32,865 bases of DNA from Deltaproteobacteria bacterium (GTDB lineage Bacteria > Desulfobacterota > Deferrimicrobia > Deferrimicrobiales > Deferrimicrobiaceae), in the NCBI GenBank assembly GCA_017889845.1, contig JAGGAJ010000003.1, forward strand, positions 1 through 32,865, in the 5' to 3' direction. Below the pieces are notes generated by a model, which was given only the letters and a program-made list of their open reading frames with translations, did not search any database and was not told the origin of the DNA. A program made the position numbers and the translations under genes. Shown here in pieces: positions 18,594 to 26,211 of this stretch (position 1 is the first letter of the stretch; every line of letters starts with the position of its first letter).

Positions 18594-18622
18594 TTGACGG
18601 TGGTGAAATTGGTAAGTATAAT
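18594..18622 (+). promoter_or_regulatory. Sigma-70-type promoter for the MltD-like gene
   Basis: TTGACG (18594-18599), 17-bp spacer, TATAAT (18617-18622); GTG start with GGAGGG SD follows at 18654. Confidence 0.85.
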
Positions 18623-18653
18623 AGCAAGTTATACTGCTTTTACCGGAGGGATA

Positions 18654-20588
18654 GTGGAAAGGCGGGTCGCCGTGGCCGCCCTTGCGGGGGTTCTGCTGTG
18701 CGCGCTGGGGCTTGTTTTCCCGGGTGGCGTGCCTGCAGCGGATGCTCCTCCTGCCGCGACGGCGGGTGAGGGGAAGGCGATCCCGGCAGAAGTCCGGCCC
18801 GAGTCGCCCGCCCCGCCCGTTCCCTTCCCGTCCCCGGCGGATAACGCCCTGACCAGGGATCCGGCATCCCCGGCGGATAACGCCCTGGCCCGGGATCCGG
18901 CATCCCCCGGGAATCCCGCCGAAGGCACTGCGCCCCGGATGCCTCCCGCCCCCGCCGCGGTGCCGTCCCGCCTGCCGGTCGAACCTCCCGTCTCCCTTGT
19001 CGCCCCCCCGTCCGAGAAGGCCCCGGACCGGGTCCTCGCACCCGGGGAGGTGGACCTCCAGGTGAACCGGAACCTGGGGGAGGATGCGGGGGGCGAGGGT
19101 ATGATACAGGACGACTTCTTTGCCAACGCCTCGGTGGAGGTAGAGAAGGGGAAGGGGGGGATGTTCGCCGACCTCGCAAACCCGATCGACAAGTTCATCC
19201 GCTACTTCCAGACACGGGGGCGGAGCAGGTTCGAACTGTACCTCTCCCGCTCCGGGAAGTACACCGAGATGATGCGGGAGATCCTCGCGAAGTACGGTCT
19301 GCCCGAGGACCTCGTCTATCTCGCCCTCATCGAGAGCGGTTTCTCCCCGAAGGCATACTCCGTCGCGAGGGCCGCCGGCCCCTGGCAGTTCATCGCGGCG
19401 ACCGGGCGGCGCTACGGCCTGCGGATCGACTGGTGGGCCGACGAGCGGCGGGACGCGGAGAAGTCCACTCACGCCGCCGCGTCGTACCTCAGGGATCTCT
19501 ACGGCATGTTCGAGTCGTGGCCCCTCGCCGCTGCGGCGTACAACGCCGGGGAGGGTAAGATCACCCGGGCGGTTTCCCGGTACAAGTCCGACGATTACGC
19601 GGAACTCATCCGCCACCGGTACCTCAAGCAGGAGACGAAGGATTACGTCCCCAAGATGCTCGCAGCCCTGGCCATCGCCAAGGAACCGGAGAAGTACGGC
19701 TTCGTGGACGTCCGGTACGAGTCCCCCCTGGACCTGCGCACGGCGGAGGTGCCGGGCGGGACGGACCTCGCCGTGGTGGCGGAGATCCTCGAGGTGCCCT
19801 ACGAAACCCTGCGGGACTGGAACCCGGAACTGCGCCGGTTCTGCACCCCTCCCAACCGGGACCGGTACGAATTGCGCCTCTCCGACGACGCGGCCCGCCT
19901 CGCGGAGGAACGGATGGAGGAGATCCGGACCCGGGCGAAGATCACCTTCCTGCAGCACAACGTACGGAAGGGCGAGACGCTCCAGGGGCTCGCGGGGAAA
20001 TACGGAACCTCCGCCGCGGTGCTGAAGGAGCTGAACGGCCTGAAACGGGACTCCCTCTCCCGAACTTCCCGGCTCGTCATCCCGGTGACCGGCCTCTCCG
20101 TGGAGGAGACGGCGCCGGGAAAGGAGATCTCCCCCGACCAGCTGACGATGGCCCACATGCAGGTCGAGGAGAGAGGGCGGAAGAGCAGGGGGAAGCAGAG
20201 GCGTGGCCCGGAATCCGGCGGGTCGGTCACGGTCCGGAAGGGGGACACCCTGGGGCGTCTCGCGAAGGCCCACGGGATCTCCGCGAAGGCGCTTGCCCGC
20301 GCGAACGACCTTTCTCCCGGGGCGAAACTCAAGGCGGGCACGCAGCTGGTCCTGCCAGGCGGGGAAGCGTCGAGGTCCCCCGCCGCCGCGAAGAGGGGAA
20401 CAGCCGCCGCGGCCGCGCCGGTCGGCGGCAAGCGGACGGCGCGCTACAAGGTGCACGAGGGGGACACGTTGGAGCGGATCGCACGGGTCTACGGCGTGAC
20501 CCCCCAGCGGCTTGCGGAACGGAACCGGCTGAAGCCGGGGGACCCCCTCCGCCTGGGGACCGTCCTCGTCATCCCGCTGGAGTCATGA
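18654..20588 (+). CDS. Membrane-bound lytic murein transglycosylase D-like protein with LysM repeats
   Basis: Signal peptide (MERRVAVAALAGVLLCALGLVFPGGVPAADA), SLT catalytic region (LPEDLVYLALIESGFSPKAYSVARAAGPWQFIAATGRRYGL..AAAAYNAGEGKI), three C-terminal LysM-type repeats (RKGETLQGLAGKYG, RKGDTLGRLAKAHG, HEGDTLERIARVYG). Confidence 0.93.
   Translation: MERRVAVAALAGVLLCALGLVFPGGVPAADAPPAATAGEGKAIPAEVRPESPAPPVPFPSPADNALTRDPASPADNALARDPASPGNPAEGTAPRMPPAPAAVPSRLPVEPPVSLVAPPSEKAPDRVLAPGEVDLQVNRNLGEDAGGEGMIQDDFFANASVEVEKGKGGMFADLANPIDKFIRYFQTRGRSRFELYLSRSGKYTEMMREILAKYGLPEDLVYLALIESGFSPKAYSVARAAGPWQFIAATGRRYGLRIDWWADERRDAEKSTHAAASYLRDLYGMFESWPLAAAAYNAGEGKITRAVSRYKSDDYAELIRHRYLKQETKDYVPKMLAALAIAKEPEKYGFVDVRYESPLDLRTAEVPGGTDLAVVAEILEVPYETLRDWNPELRRFCTPPNRDRYELRLSDDAARLAEERMEEIRTRAKITFLQHNVRKGETLQGLAGKYGTSAAVLKELNGLKRDSLSRTSRLVIPVTGLSVEETAPGKEISPDQLTMAHMQVEERGRKSRGKQRRGPESGGSVTVRKGDTLGRLAKAHGISAKALARANDLSPGAKLKAGTQLVLPGGEASRSPAAAKRGTAAAAAPVGGKRTARYKVHEGDTLERIARVYGVTPQRLAERNRLKPGDPLRLGTVLVIPLES
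18831..18902 (+). repeat. 36-bp tandem duplication in the Pro-rich linker of the MltD-like gene
   Basis: TCCCCGGCGGATAACGCCCTGaCCaGGGATCCGGCA followed by TCCCCGGCGGATAACGCCCTGgCCcGGGATCCGGCA; encodes (SPADNALxRDPA)x2, then a degenerate third copy. Confidence 0.95.
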
Positions 20589-20589
20589 C

Positions 20590-21750
20590 CTGAAGGGCCG
20601 CCTGCCGCACGCATACCTCGACAACGCCGCCACTTCCCTGCCCAAGCCCCCGGGTGTCGCGGAGGCCGTCGCCGCGGCGATCCGCCGCGCCGGAAACCCC
20701 GGACGGTCGGGGCACATCCTCTCCATCCGTTCGGCCCGCGACCTGTTCATCGCGCGGGAACGCCTCGCGGAACTCTTCGGCGCCGGAGACAGTTCCCGAT
20801 TCGTCTTCACCGGGAACGCCACCGCCGCCCTGAACCAGGGGATCAAGGGGATCCTTCGCCCCGGAGACCACGTGGTGACCACGTCGGTGGAGCACAACTC
20901 CGTCATGCGCCCGCTGCGGCGGATGGAGGAGTCGGGCGTGCGGATCACGGTGGTGCCGGCGGGCACCGACGGCGCGGTGGATGCGCGCGCGGTGGTCGCC
21001 GCCTTCCGGGAGGAGACCCGCATGGTCGTCCTGGTGCACGCATCGAACGTGTCCGGGGCGATCCAGCCGGTCGGGGCGGTCATCGCCGCCGCGAGGGCGC
21101 GTGGCGTGCTCACGCTGGTGGATGCCGCGCAGACGGCGGGGGCGGTGCCGATCGACCTGGCCTCCCTTCCCGTCGACCTGCTCGCCGCCTCCGGGCACAA
21201 GGGGCTCCTCGGCCCACAGGGAACCGGGTTCCTCTATGTGCGGGACGGGGTCGACGTCGTCCCTCTGGTCGAGGGAGGAACCGGCAGCCGCTCCGAGTCG
21301 GACCACCAGCCGGATTTCTACCCGGATGCCCTCGAGTCGGGGACGCAGAACAGCGTGGGAGTCGCGGGGCTCGCCGTCTCCCTCGCCTGGATCCTCCGGA
21401 AGGGAGTCGAGGCGATCCGCCGCAGGGAGATCGCATTCGTGGAGGAGCTCCTGGCGGGTCTGTCGAGGATCCCGGGGGTGAGCGTCTTCGGGCCGCAGGA
21501 CCCATCGCGGAGAGTTTCCGTGGTGTCGTTCCTCGTGGACGGGTTGGACCCTGCGGAAGTGGGACGCCGTCTGGAGCGGGAGCACGGCGTGCTCGTCCGC
21601 GCGGGGTTGCACTGCTCGCCGAACGGCCACCGGACCCTGGGCACGTTCCCCGCGGGCACCGTCCGCGTGAGTCCCGGCCCCTTCACGACGCGCGGGGAGG
21701 TCGCGCGCTTCCTGGCGGGGGTCCGGAAGATCCGCCGCGTTACCGGCTGA
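20590..21750 (+). CDS. Cysteine desulfurase family protein (aminotransferase class V, TIGR01977-like)
   Basis: AYLDNAATSLPKPPGV...TGNATAALNQGIKGIL...VDAAQTAGAVPIDL...ASGHKGLLGPQGTGFLYV...RAGLHCSPNGHRTLGT; no ATG/GTG/TTG in frame upstream, CTG 20590 proposed as start. Confidence 0.85.
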   Translation: MKGRLPHAYLDNAATSLPKPPGVAEAVAAAIRRAGNPGRSGHILSIRSARDLFIARERLAELFGAGDSSRFVFTGNATAALNQGIKGILRPGDHVVTTSVEHNSVMRPLRRMEESGVRITVVPAGTDGAVDARAVVAAFREETRMVVLVHASNVSGAIQPVGAVIAAARARGVLTLVDAAQTAGAVPIDLASLPVDLLAASGHKGLLGPQGTGFLYVRDGVDVVPLVEGGTGSRSESDHQPDFYPDALESGTQNSVGVAGLAVSLAWILRKGVEAIRRREIAFVEELLAGLSRIPGVSVFGPQDPSRRVSVVSFLVDGLDPAEVGRRLEREHGVLVRAGLHCSPNGHRTLGTFPAGTVRVSPGPFTTRGEVARFLAGVRKIRRVTG

Positions 21751-22207
21751 CGCCCCGCGCCCGGGAGAGGATCGTACTGGTCGAGCGGCCCGGGAGGAAC
21801 CGGATCGTCTTCACGTCCCCCCCGTGCGCCCGCACCACATCCGCCCCCACGATCTGCTTCCCCTTCCAGTCCCCCCCCTTGACCAGCACGTGGGGGAGCA
21901 CCTCCCGGATCAGCCGCGCCGGCGTGTCTTCCGGGAAGACCGCCACGTAGGATACGCAGGAGAGCGAGGCCAGGAGGTAGGCCCGGTCCGCCGCTTTCTG
22001 CACGGGGCGTCCCTCCCCCTTGAGCCGCCGCACGGAGAGGTCGCCGTTCAGGCCTACGAAGAGGACGTCCCCGAGGGCGGCGGCGCGGCGCAGGTACTGC
22101 GCGTGCCCCGCGTGGAGGATGTCGAAGCAGCCGTTCGTGAAGACGATGCGCTTCCCCTCCCGGCGCAGCCGGGCGCAGAGGGCCCGCACCGCCCGGCGCG
22201 GGATCAC
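21740..22207 (-). CDS. rfaE2: D-glycero-beta-D-manno-heptose 1-phosphate adenylyltransferase (stand-alone RfaE2/HldE-C domain)
   Basis: GKRIVFTNGCFDILHAGHAQYLRRAAALGDVLFVGLNGDLSVRRLKGEGRPVQKAADRAYLLASLSCVSYVAVFPEDTPARLIREVLPHVLVKGGDWKGKQIVGADVV; GTG start overlapping the upstream stop. Confidence 0.9.
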   Translation of the reverse strand: MIPRRAVRALCARLRREGKRIVFTNGCFDILHAGHAQYLRRAAALGDVLFVGLNGDLSVRRLKGEGRPVQKAADRAYLLASLSCVSYVAVFPEDTPARLIREVLPHVLVKGGDWKGKQIVGADVVRAHGGDVKTIRFLPGRSTSTILSRARGVSR

Positions 22208-23010
22208 CCGGGCCGCCGGGTTTTCCGGTACGCCCGTTCGTTCCTGTCCGCGAGGCACGGGATCCTCCTTCGGGTCTCCTCGACCGCCGCCGGGTCGATC
22301 GTCGCCAGCGCCATCCCCTCCCCATCTCCGGCGAAGGCCAGCCGTTCGCCGACGGGGGACCAGATGCCAGACCCGCCCGCGTAATGGAACGGCCCGGACG
22401 GCCCCGTCGCGTTCGACGCCACCACGAACAGCTGGCTCTCCACCGCCCGCGCGGCGGCCAGGATCTCCCAGTGGGCGCTCCGCACGGAGGGCCATTGTGC
22501 CGAGACGCAGAAGAGCGTCGCCCCCTCGAGGAAATATTTCCGCGACAGCTCGGGGAAGCGCAGGTCGTAGCAGATCAGGGGACCGACGATCCCCACGTCG
22601 GTGGGGATGCCGCGCGACGACGTGCCGCGACGGAACCAGCGGTCCTCGCCGGAAGGGGTGAAGAGGTGGGCTTTCCGGTATTCCCCGGTGACGACGCCGG
22701 TGGCGTTGACGACGTACAGCGTGTTGTACACGCCGCGTCCGACGCGCTGGGGGAGCGACCCGGCGACGACCACCTTCCGGGACGCGGCGAACTCCCGGAT
22801 CCCGTGGAGGATCGCCGGAGTGGTGGCGCAAAGCGGGGGAAGATCCGCTTCCGCGAACCCCGTGCTCCACATCTCGGGGAGGACGCACAGCCGCGCGCCT
22901 CTCCCGGCGGCCTCCCGCAGGAGCCGGAAGGCGCGCTCCCGGTTGCCCGGGACGTCTCCGACGTCGACGCGGAACTGCAGCGCGGCGGCGGGGAAAGGGG
23001 TTTTCTGCAT
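22204..23010 (-). CDS. Carbon-nitrogen hydrolase (nitrilase/omega-amidase family)
   Basis: Catalytic triad contexts CVLPEMWSTGF, EYRKAHLF, GPLICYDLRFPELSR. Confidence 0.9.
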   Translation of the reverse strand: MQKTPFPAAALQFRVDVGDVPGNRERAFRLLREAAGRGARLCVLPEMWSTGFAEADLPPLCATTPAILHGIREFAASRKVVVAGSLPQRVGRGVYNTLYVVNATGVVTGEYRKAHLFTPSGEDRWFRRGTSSRGIPTDVGIVGPLICYDLRFPELSRKYFLEGATLFCVSAQWPSVRSAHWEILAAARAVESQLFVVASNATGPSGPFHYAGGSGIWSPVGERLAFAGDGEGMALATIDPAAVEETRRRIPCLADRNERAYRKTRRPG

Positions 23011-23037
23011 CGTGTCTCCACGGAATCGAGGTGGCGG

Positions 23038-23778
23038 TCAGGGGACCGCGCGGGCCACCGTCACGACCACTATAATTCCGCCTCCCGTCCGTTTCAAGGC
23101 GATGGAGCACGCCTCCGCCGTGGCCCCGGTGGTGTAGACGTCGTCGAGGAGGAGGACGCGGGCCGGAACGCGCCGGTCCCGCGGGACCCGGAACGCCCCC
23201 TCCACGTTCTCCCGACGGTGTCCGGCCGGCAGGCCCGCCTGGGGGGCGCGCTCGCAGTCCCGCCGAAGGAGGAGGGGATCGAAGGGCCATCCGGAGCCGC
23301 TGGCGAGCCGGGCCCCGACGAGGGCGGGGAGATTGCATCCCCGCCGGAGATATTTCATGGGGCGTACGGGGACCGGAACCACCGTCGGCGCCGCGCCGTC
23401 CGGGAACAGGTCCCTCCAGGGTCCGCGAAACGCATCCCGGAGACGGTCCGCGACCGGACCCGCCGGGAACGGACGGGCCGCGTATTTCGCCGAAAGGATG
23501 GCGGCCCGCACGACACCCGCGTGGAGGAACAGGGAGCGGGCGGCGTCGAACGGCGGCGGGTTCGCCGCGCAGGCGGCGCAGGGGATCGGGAGATCGGAGG
23601 AGACGGCGGAACAGCCGCCGCACAGCGGACACGGGTTTCCCTCCCACGCCTTCCATCTCCGCACAGCCGCCGCGGAGAGGTCCGGGGAGGGGCGGGGGAG
23701 GAGCTCCCGAAGACACGACAGTTCCGCACCGGACCGGCGGAAAAACGGTACCCACCGGGCCTTCGCGCGGGAGAACAC
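23038..23778 (-). CDS. ComF family amidophosphoribosyltransferase-like protein
   Basis: N-terminal CPLCGG..CAAC zinc-type motif, VVPVPVRPMKYLRRGCNLPALVG, PRP-loop VLLLDDVYTTGATAEAC; start codon uncertain (GTG 23778 proposed). Confidence 0.85.
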   Translation of the reverse strand: MFSRAKARWVPFFRRSGAELSCLRELLPRPSPDLSAAAVRRWKAWEGNPCPLCGGCSAVSSDLPIPCAACAANPPPFDAARSLFLHAGVVRAAILSAKYAARPFPAGPVADRLRDAFRGPWRDLFPDGAAPTVVPVPVRPMKYLRRGCNLPALVGARLASGSGWPFDPLLLRRDCERAPQAGLPAGHRRENVEGAFRVPRDRRVPARVLLLDDVYTTGATAEACSIALKRTGGGIIVVVTVARAVP

Positions 23779-23818
23779 GCGTCGGCCGGCGCGGCCGGGG
23801 GAAGTACCGCGGGATGGT

Positions 23819-25147
23819 TCAGCGGGGGGTTGCGGAAATGGCGTACTCCCGGCTCCCGTGGTCGATGGCGTAGGTGTTCCATCCCCCGCAGGAGAGGCAC
23901 CGGGCGGTCCACTTGATGGTGGAGGAGCCGCACCGCTGGCAGCGGAACGGGATGAGGTACCGCCGCTTGTATCCGTAGGCGCGCTGGTAGTGCTGGCTGG
24001 CCGATTCATACCGCCCCCTGCGCCGGAAGGCCTCCGCGAGCAGGACGTTCACCGACTCGCGGTCCGGGTCCAGGGTCTCCGCCTTCAACAACTGTTCCAG
24101 CGCCTCGTCGATCATCTCCAGCCGCAGGAAGAACTTCCCCGTGAAGAGGTTCACGTCGTAGTCGGAGGGGAACTCCCGCTGCAGGTGCGAGTAGATCCGG
24201 ATCATCGCCTGCGGCCGCTCCGTCTCCACGCACAGGTCCTCGAGCCGGATGAGGAAGATCGGGTTGCGTGTGGCCCGGAACCCCTGCAGCAGGATCTCGG
24301 TTGCCGCTTCGACGTCCCGGCCCCGAAGGTGTTCGGAGAGGGCCGCGTGGGAGGGGCAGAACGACGGGTCGTCCTTGATCACATCGCGAAGCCGGCGTTC
24401 CGCGTCGTCCGCCTTCCCCTGCGCGAGGCGCACCAGGGCCTTCTCGTACCGCAGCGCCGTGAACAGGGCGTGGTCCGCGGCGGAGGCATCCTTCCCGCGC
24501 AGCTTCATCAGCTTCTTCTGCTCGTTGTAGGCGGAGACCATCTCCCCGCGGGAGAGGTGGATGTCGCGGATCTCCTCCCAGGCGCGCGGGTTCTCCCCTT
24601 CCGTCGACTCGACCGCGGAGAGAACCGAGAGGGCCGCCTCCGGGTCGTTCATCTTCCGGTACAGCCGCGCGAGGCGGAAGTAGGCGGACAGGTCGGACGG
24701 TTCGATCTGCTTGACCCGCGTCAGCGCCTTCACGGCCTCCAGCGGGTTCCCCAGCTCCTCCTGGGCGGCGGCCAGGAGGTCGAGCGCCTCCCGGTCGTCG
24801 GGGTTCACCGACAGGGAGCGGGTGAGTTCCCGCGCGGCCTCCTGGAGCATGCCGCGCTGGACCAGCTCCGCCGCCCGCGCTGCCCGCGCCTTCGCCGCGT
24901 CCCTGCGCTGCTTCTCGCGCCGCTCCCGCCAGGTGCGGGACGCCGACGTCACGTCCTTCACGAGGGTGCCCAGGATGACCATCGCCGCGCCGAGGGAGAA
25001 GGAGAGAATGGCCAGTTCGCTGACCGTCACTTCCACCTGCCGCGTGGCGGAGTAGTAGAACGGGACGTGCTGGCCGTTCAGCAGGGAGATGTACGAGAAG
25101 GCGACGAGGATCACGACGAAGAGCAGGAAGAGGAGGCGGATCGCCAT
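23819..25147 (-). CDS. LapB/YciM-like TPR protein with LapA-like (DUF1049) N-terminus and C-terminal rubredoxin-type metal-binding domain
   Basis: MAIRLLFLLFVVILVAFSYISLLNGQHVPFYYSATRQVEVTVSELAILSFSLGAAMVILGTLVKDV, then TPRs, then FRCQRCGSSTIKWTARCLSCGGWNTY. Confidence 0.85.
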   Translation of the reverse strand: MAIRLLFLLFVVILVAFSYISLLNGQHVPFYYSATRQVEVTVSELAILSFSLGAAMVILGTLVKDVTSASRTWRERREKQRRDAAKARAARAAELVQRGMLQEAARELTRSLSVNPDDREALDLLAAAQEELGNPLEAVKALTRVKQIEPSDLSAYFRLARLYRKMNDPEAALSVLSAVESTEGENPRAWEEIRDIHLSRGEMVSAYNEQKKLMKLRGKDASAADHALFTALRYEKALVRLAQGKADDAERRLRDVIKDDPSFCPSHAALSEHLRGRDVEAATEILLQGFRATRNPIFLIRLEDLCVETERPQAMIRIYSHLQREFPSDYDVNLFTGKFFLRLEMIDEALEQLLKAETLDPDRESVNVLLAEAFRRRGRYESASQHYQRAYGYKRRYLIPFRCQRCGSSTIKWTARCLSCGGWNTYAIDHGSREYAISATPR

Positions 25148-25179
25148 GCGCGGAGGACCCTCCCGGGGTTGCGGTAGCC

Positions 25180-25530
25180 TTACCCCTCGGGGACCGGCAC
25201 CTCGGGCGCCGCCCCCCACAGCCGGTCGAAGTTGTAGAACTCCCGGACCGCGGACTGGAACACGTGGACCACGAGGTCGCCGTAATCGAGGAGCGCCCAG
25301 CGCCCGTCGCGGAGCCCCTCGACCCCCAGGGGGCGGATCCCCTCCTCTTTCTTCAACGTCTCCTCGATGTACTGCGCCAGCGCCGTCACCTGGCGGTCCG
25401 AGGTCCCCGAGCAGAGCAGGAAGTAGTCGGCGTAGCCGGCGTGCTCCCGGACGTCGAGGGCCCGGATGTCCTGGCCCTTCTTCTCCTGGGCCAGCTTCGC
25501 GCACCGGAGCAGCGTCTCCCGCGTGGTGAT
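25180..25530 (-). CDS. rsfS: Ribosomal silencing factor RsfS
   Basis: (I)TTRETLLRCAKLAQEKKGQDIRALDVREHAGYADYFLLCSGTSDRQVTALAQYIEETLKKEEGIRPLGVEGLRDGRWALLDYGDLVVHVFQSAVREFYNFDRLWGAAPEV; ATC start proposed because no ATG/GTG/TTG occurs between the upstream in-frame stop and GTG 25389. Confidence 0.88.
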   Translation of the reverse strand: MTTRETLLRCAKLAQEKKGQDIRALDVREHAGYADYFLLCSGTSDRQVTALAQYIEETLKKEEGIRPLGVEGLRDGRWALLDYGDLVVHVFQSAVREFYNFDRLWGAAPEVPVPEG

Positions 25531-25536
25531 GACCGG

Positions 25537-26211
25537 CTACCCTCCTTCTTCCGCTCGATACAGCGCATGGGCCGCGATGTGCCGCTCCACCTCCGGCGGC
25601 ACCAGCCCACGGATGGACCTCCCCCGCCGAACCTTTTCCCGGATGGATCGCGACGAGATGTCGAGGACCGGAAGGTCGGGGCACAGCAGGCGTCGCCCGC
25701 CGGGCAGGCGGTAGGTGCGTCCCGGTAAACTATAGCAACCGTCCCCCTCCTTTTCAATACGCACCCCCGCCGGGAACGCGGATTCCGGCGGCGTCCCCGG
25801 CCGGGGGAGGAGGAGGAAATCGCACGCCGCCAGCAGCTCCTCCCAGCGGTGCCACGCGGGGATTTCCTGGAACGCGTCCGCGCCGACGAGGAAGAGGACC
25901 CCGACGCCGGGGTTCGCCGCGAGGATCTCCCGCACGGTGAGGAGAGAGTACGACGGGCCTTCCCTCCGCAGCTCCAGGTCGAGGACCGACAGCCCCTCTA
26001 CGCCCGCCACGGCGGCCTCCGCCATGGCGTACCGGTGGCGCGCGGTGGCCACCGGCTGCCGCGGCTTGTGGGGCGGCTGGGCGGAAGGGACCAGGTGGAC
26101 GCGGGGGAGGGGGAGGCCCTCCCGGACCTCGATGGCCATCCGGAGGTGGCCGTTGTGGAACGGGTCGAAGGTTCCCCCGAAGAGGGCGATGCCGGGACGC
26201 CCGCCGTGCAC
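25537..26211 (-). CDS. nadD: Nicotinate-nucleotide adenylyltransferase
   Basis: IALFGGTFDPFHNGHLRMA; VPSAQPPHK; FLVGADAFQEIPAWHRWEELL; ISSRSIREKVRRGRSIRGLVPPEVERHI; GTG start sharing a base with the proA stop (TAGTG). Confidence 0.95.
   Translation of the reverse strand: MHGGRPGIALFGGTFDPFHNGHLRMAIEVREGLPLPRVHLVPSAQPPHKPRQPVATARHRYAMAEAAVAGVEGLSVLDLELRREGPSYSLLTVREILAANPGVGVLFLVGADAFQEIPAWHRWEELLAACDFLLLPRPGTPPESAFPAGVRIEKEGDGCYSLPGRTYRLPGGRRLLCPDLPVLDISSRSIREKVRRGRSIRGLVPPEVERHIAAHALYRAEEGG

Noticed and set aside
18291-20456. 721-aa minus-strand ORF opposite DUF3343/mltD
   Set aside because: Antisense to a clear lytic transglycosylase with signal peptide and LysM domains; no domain content.
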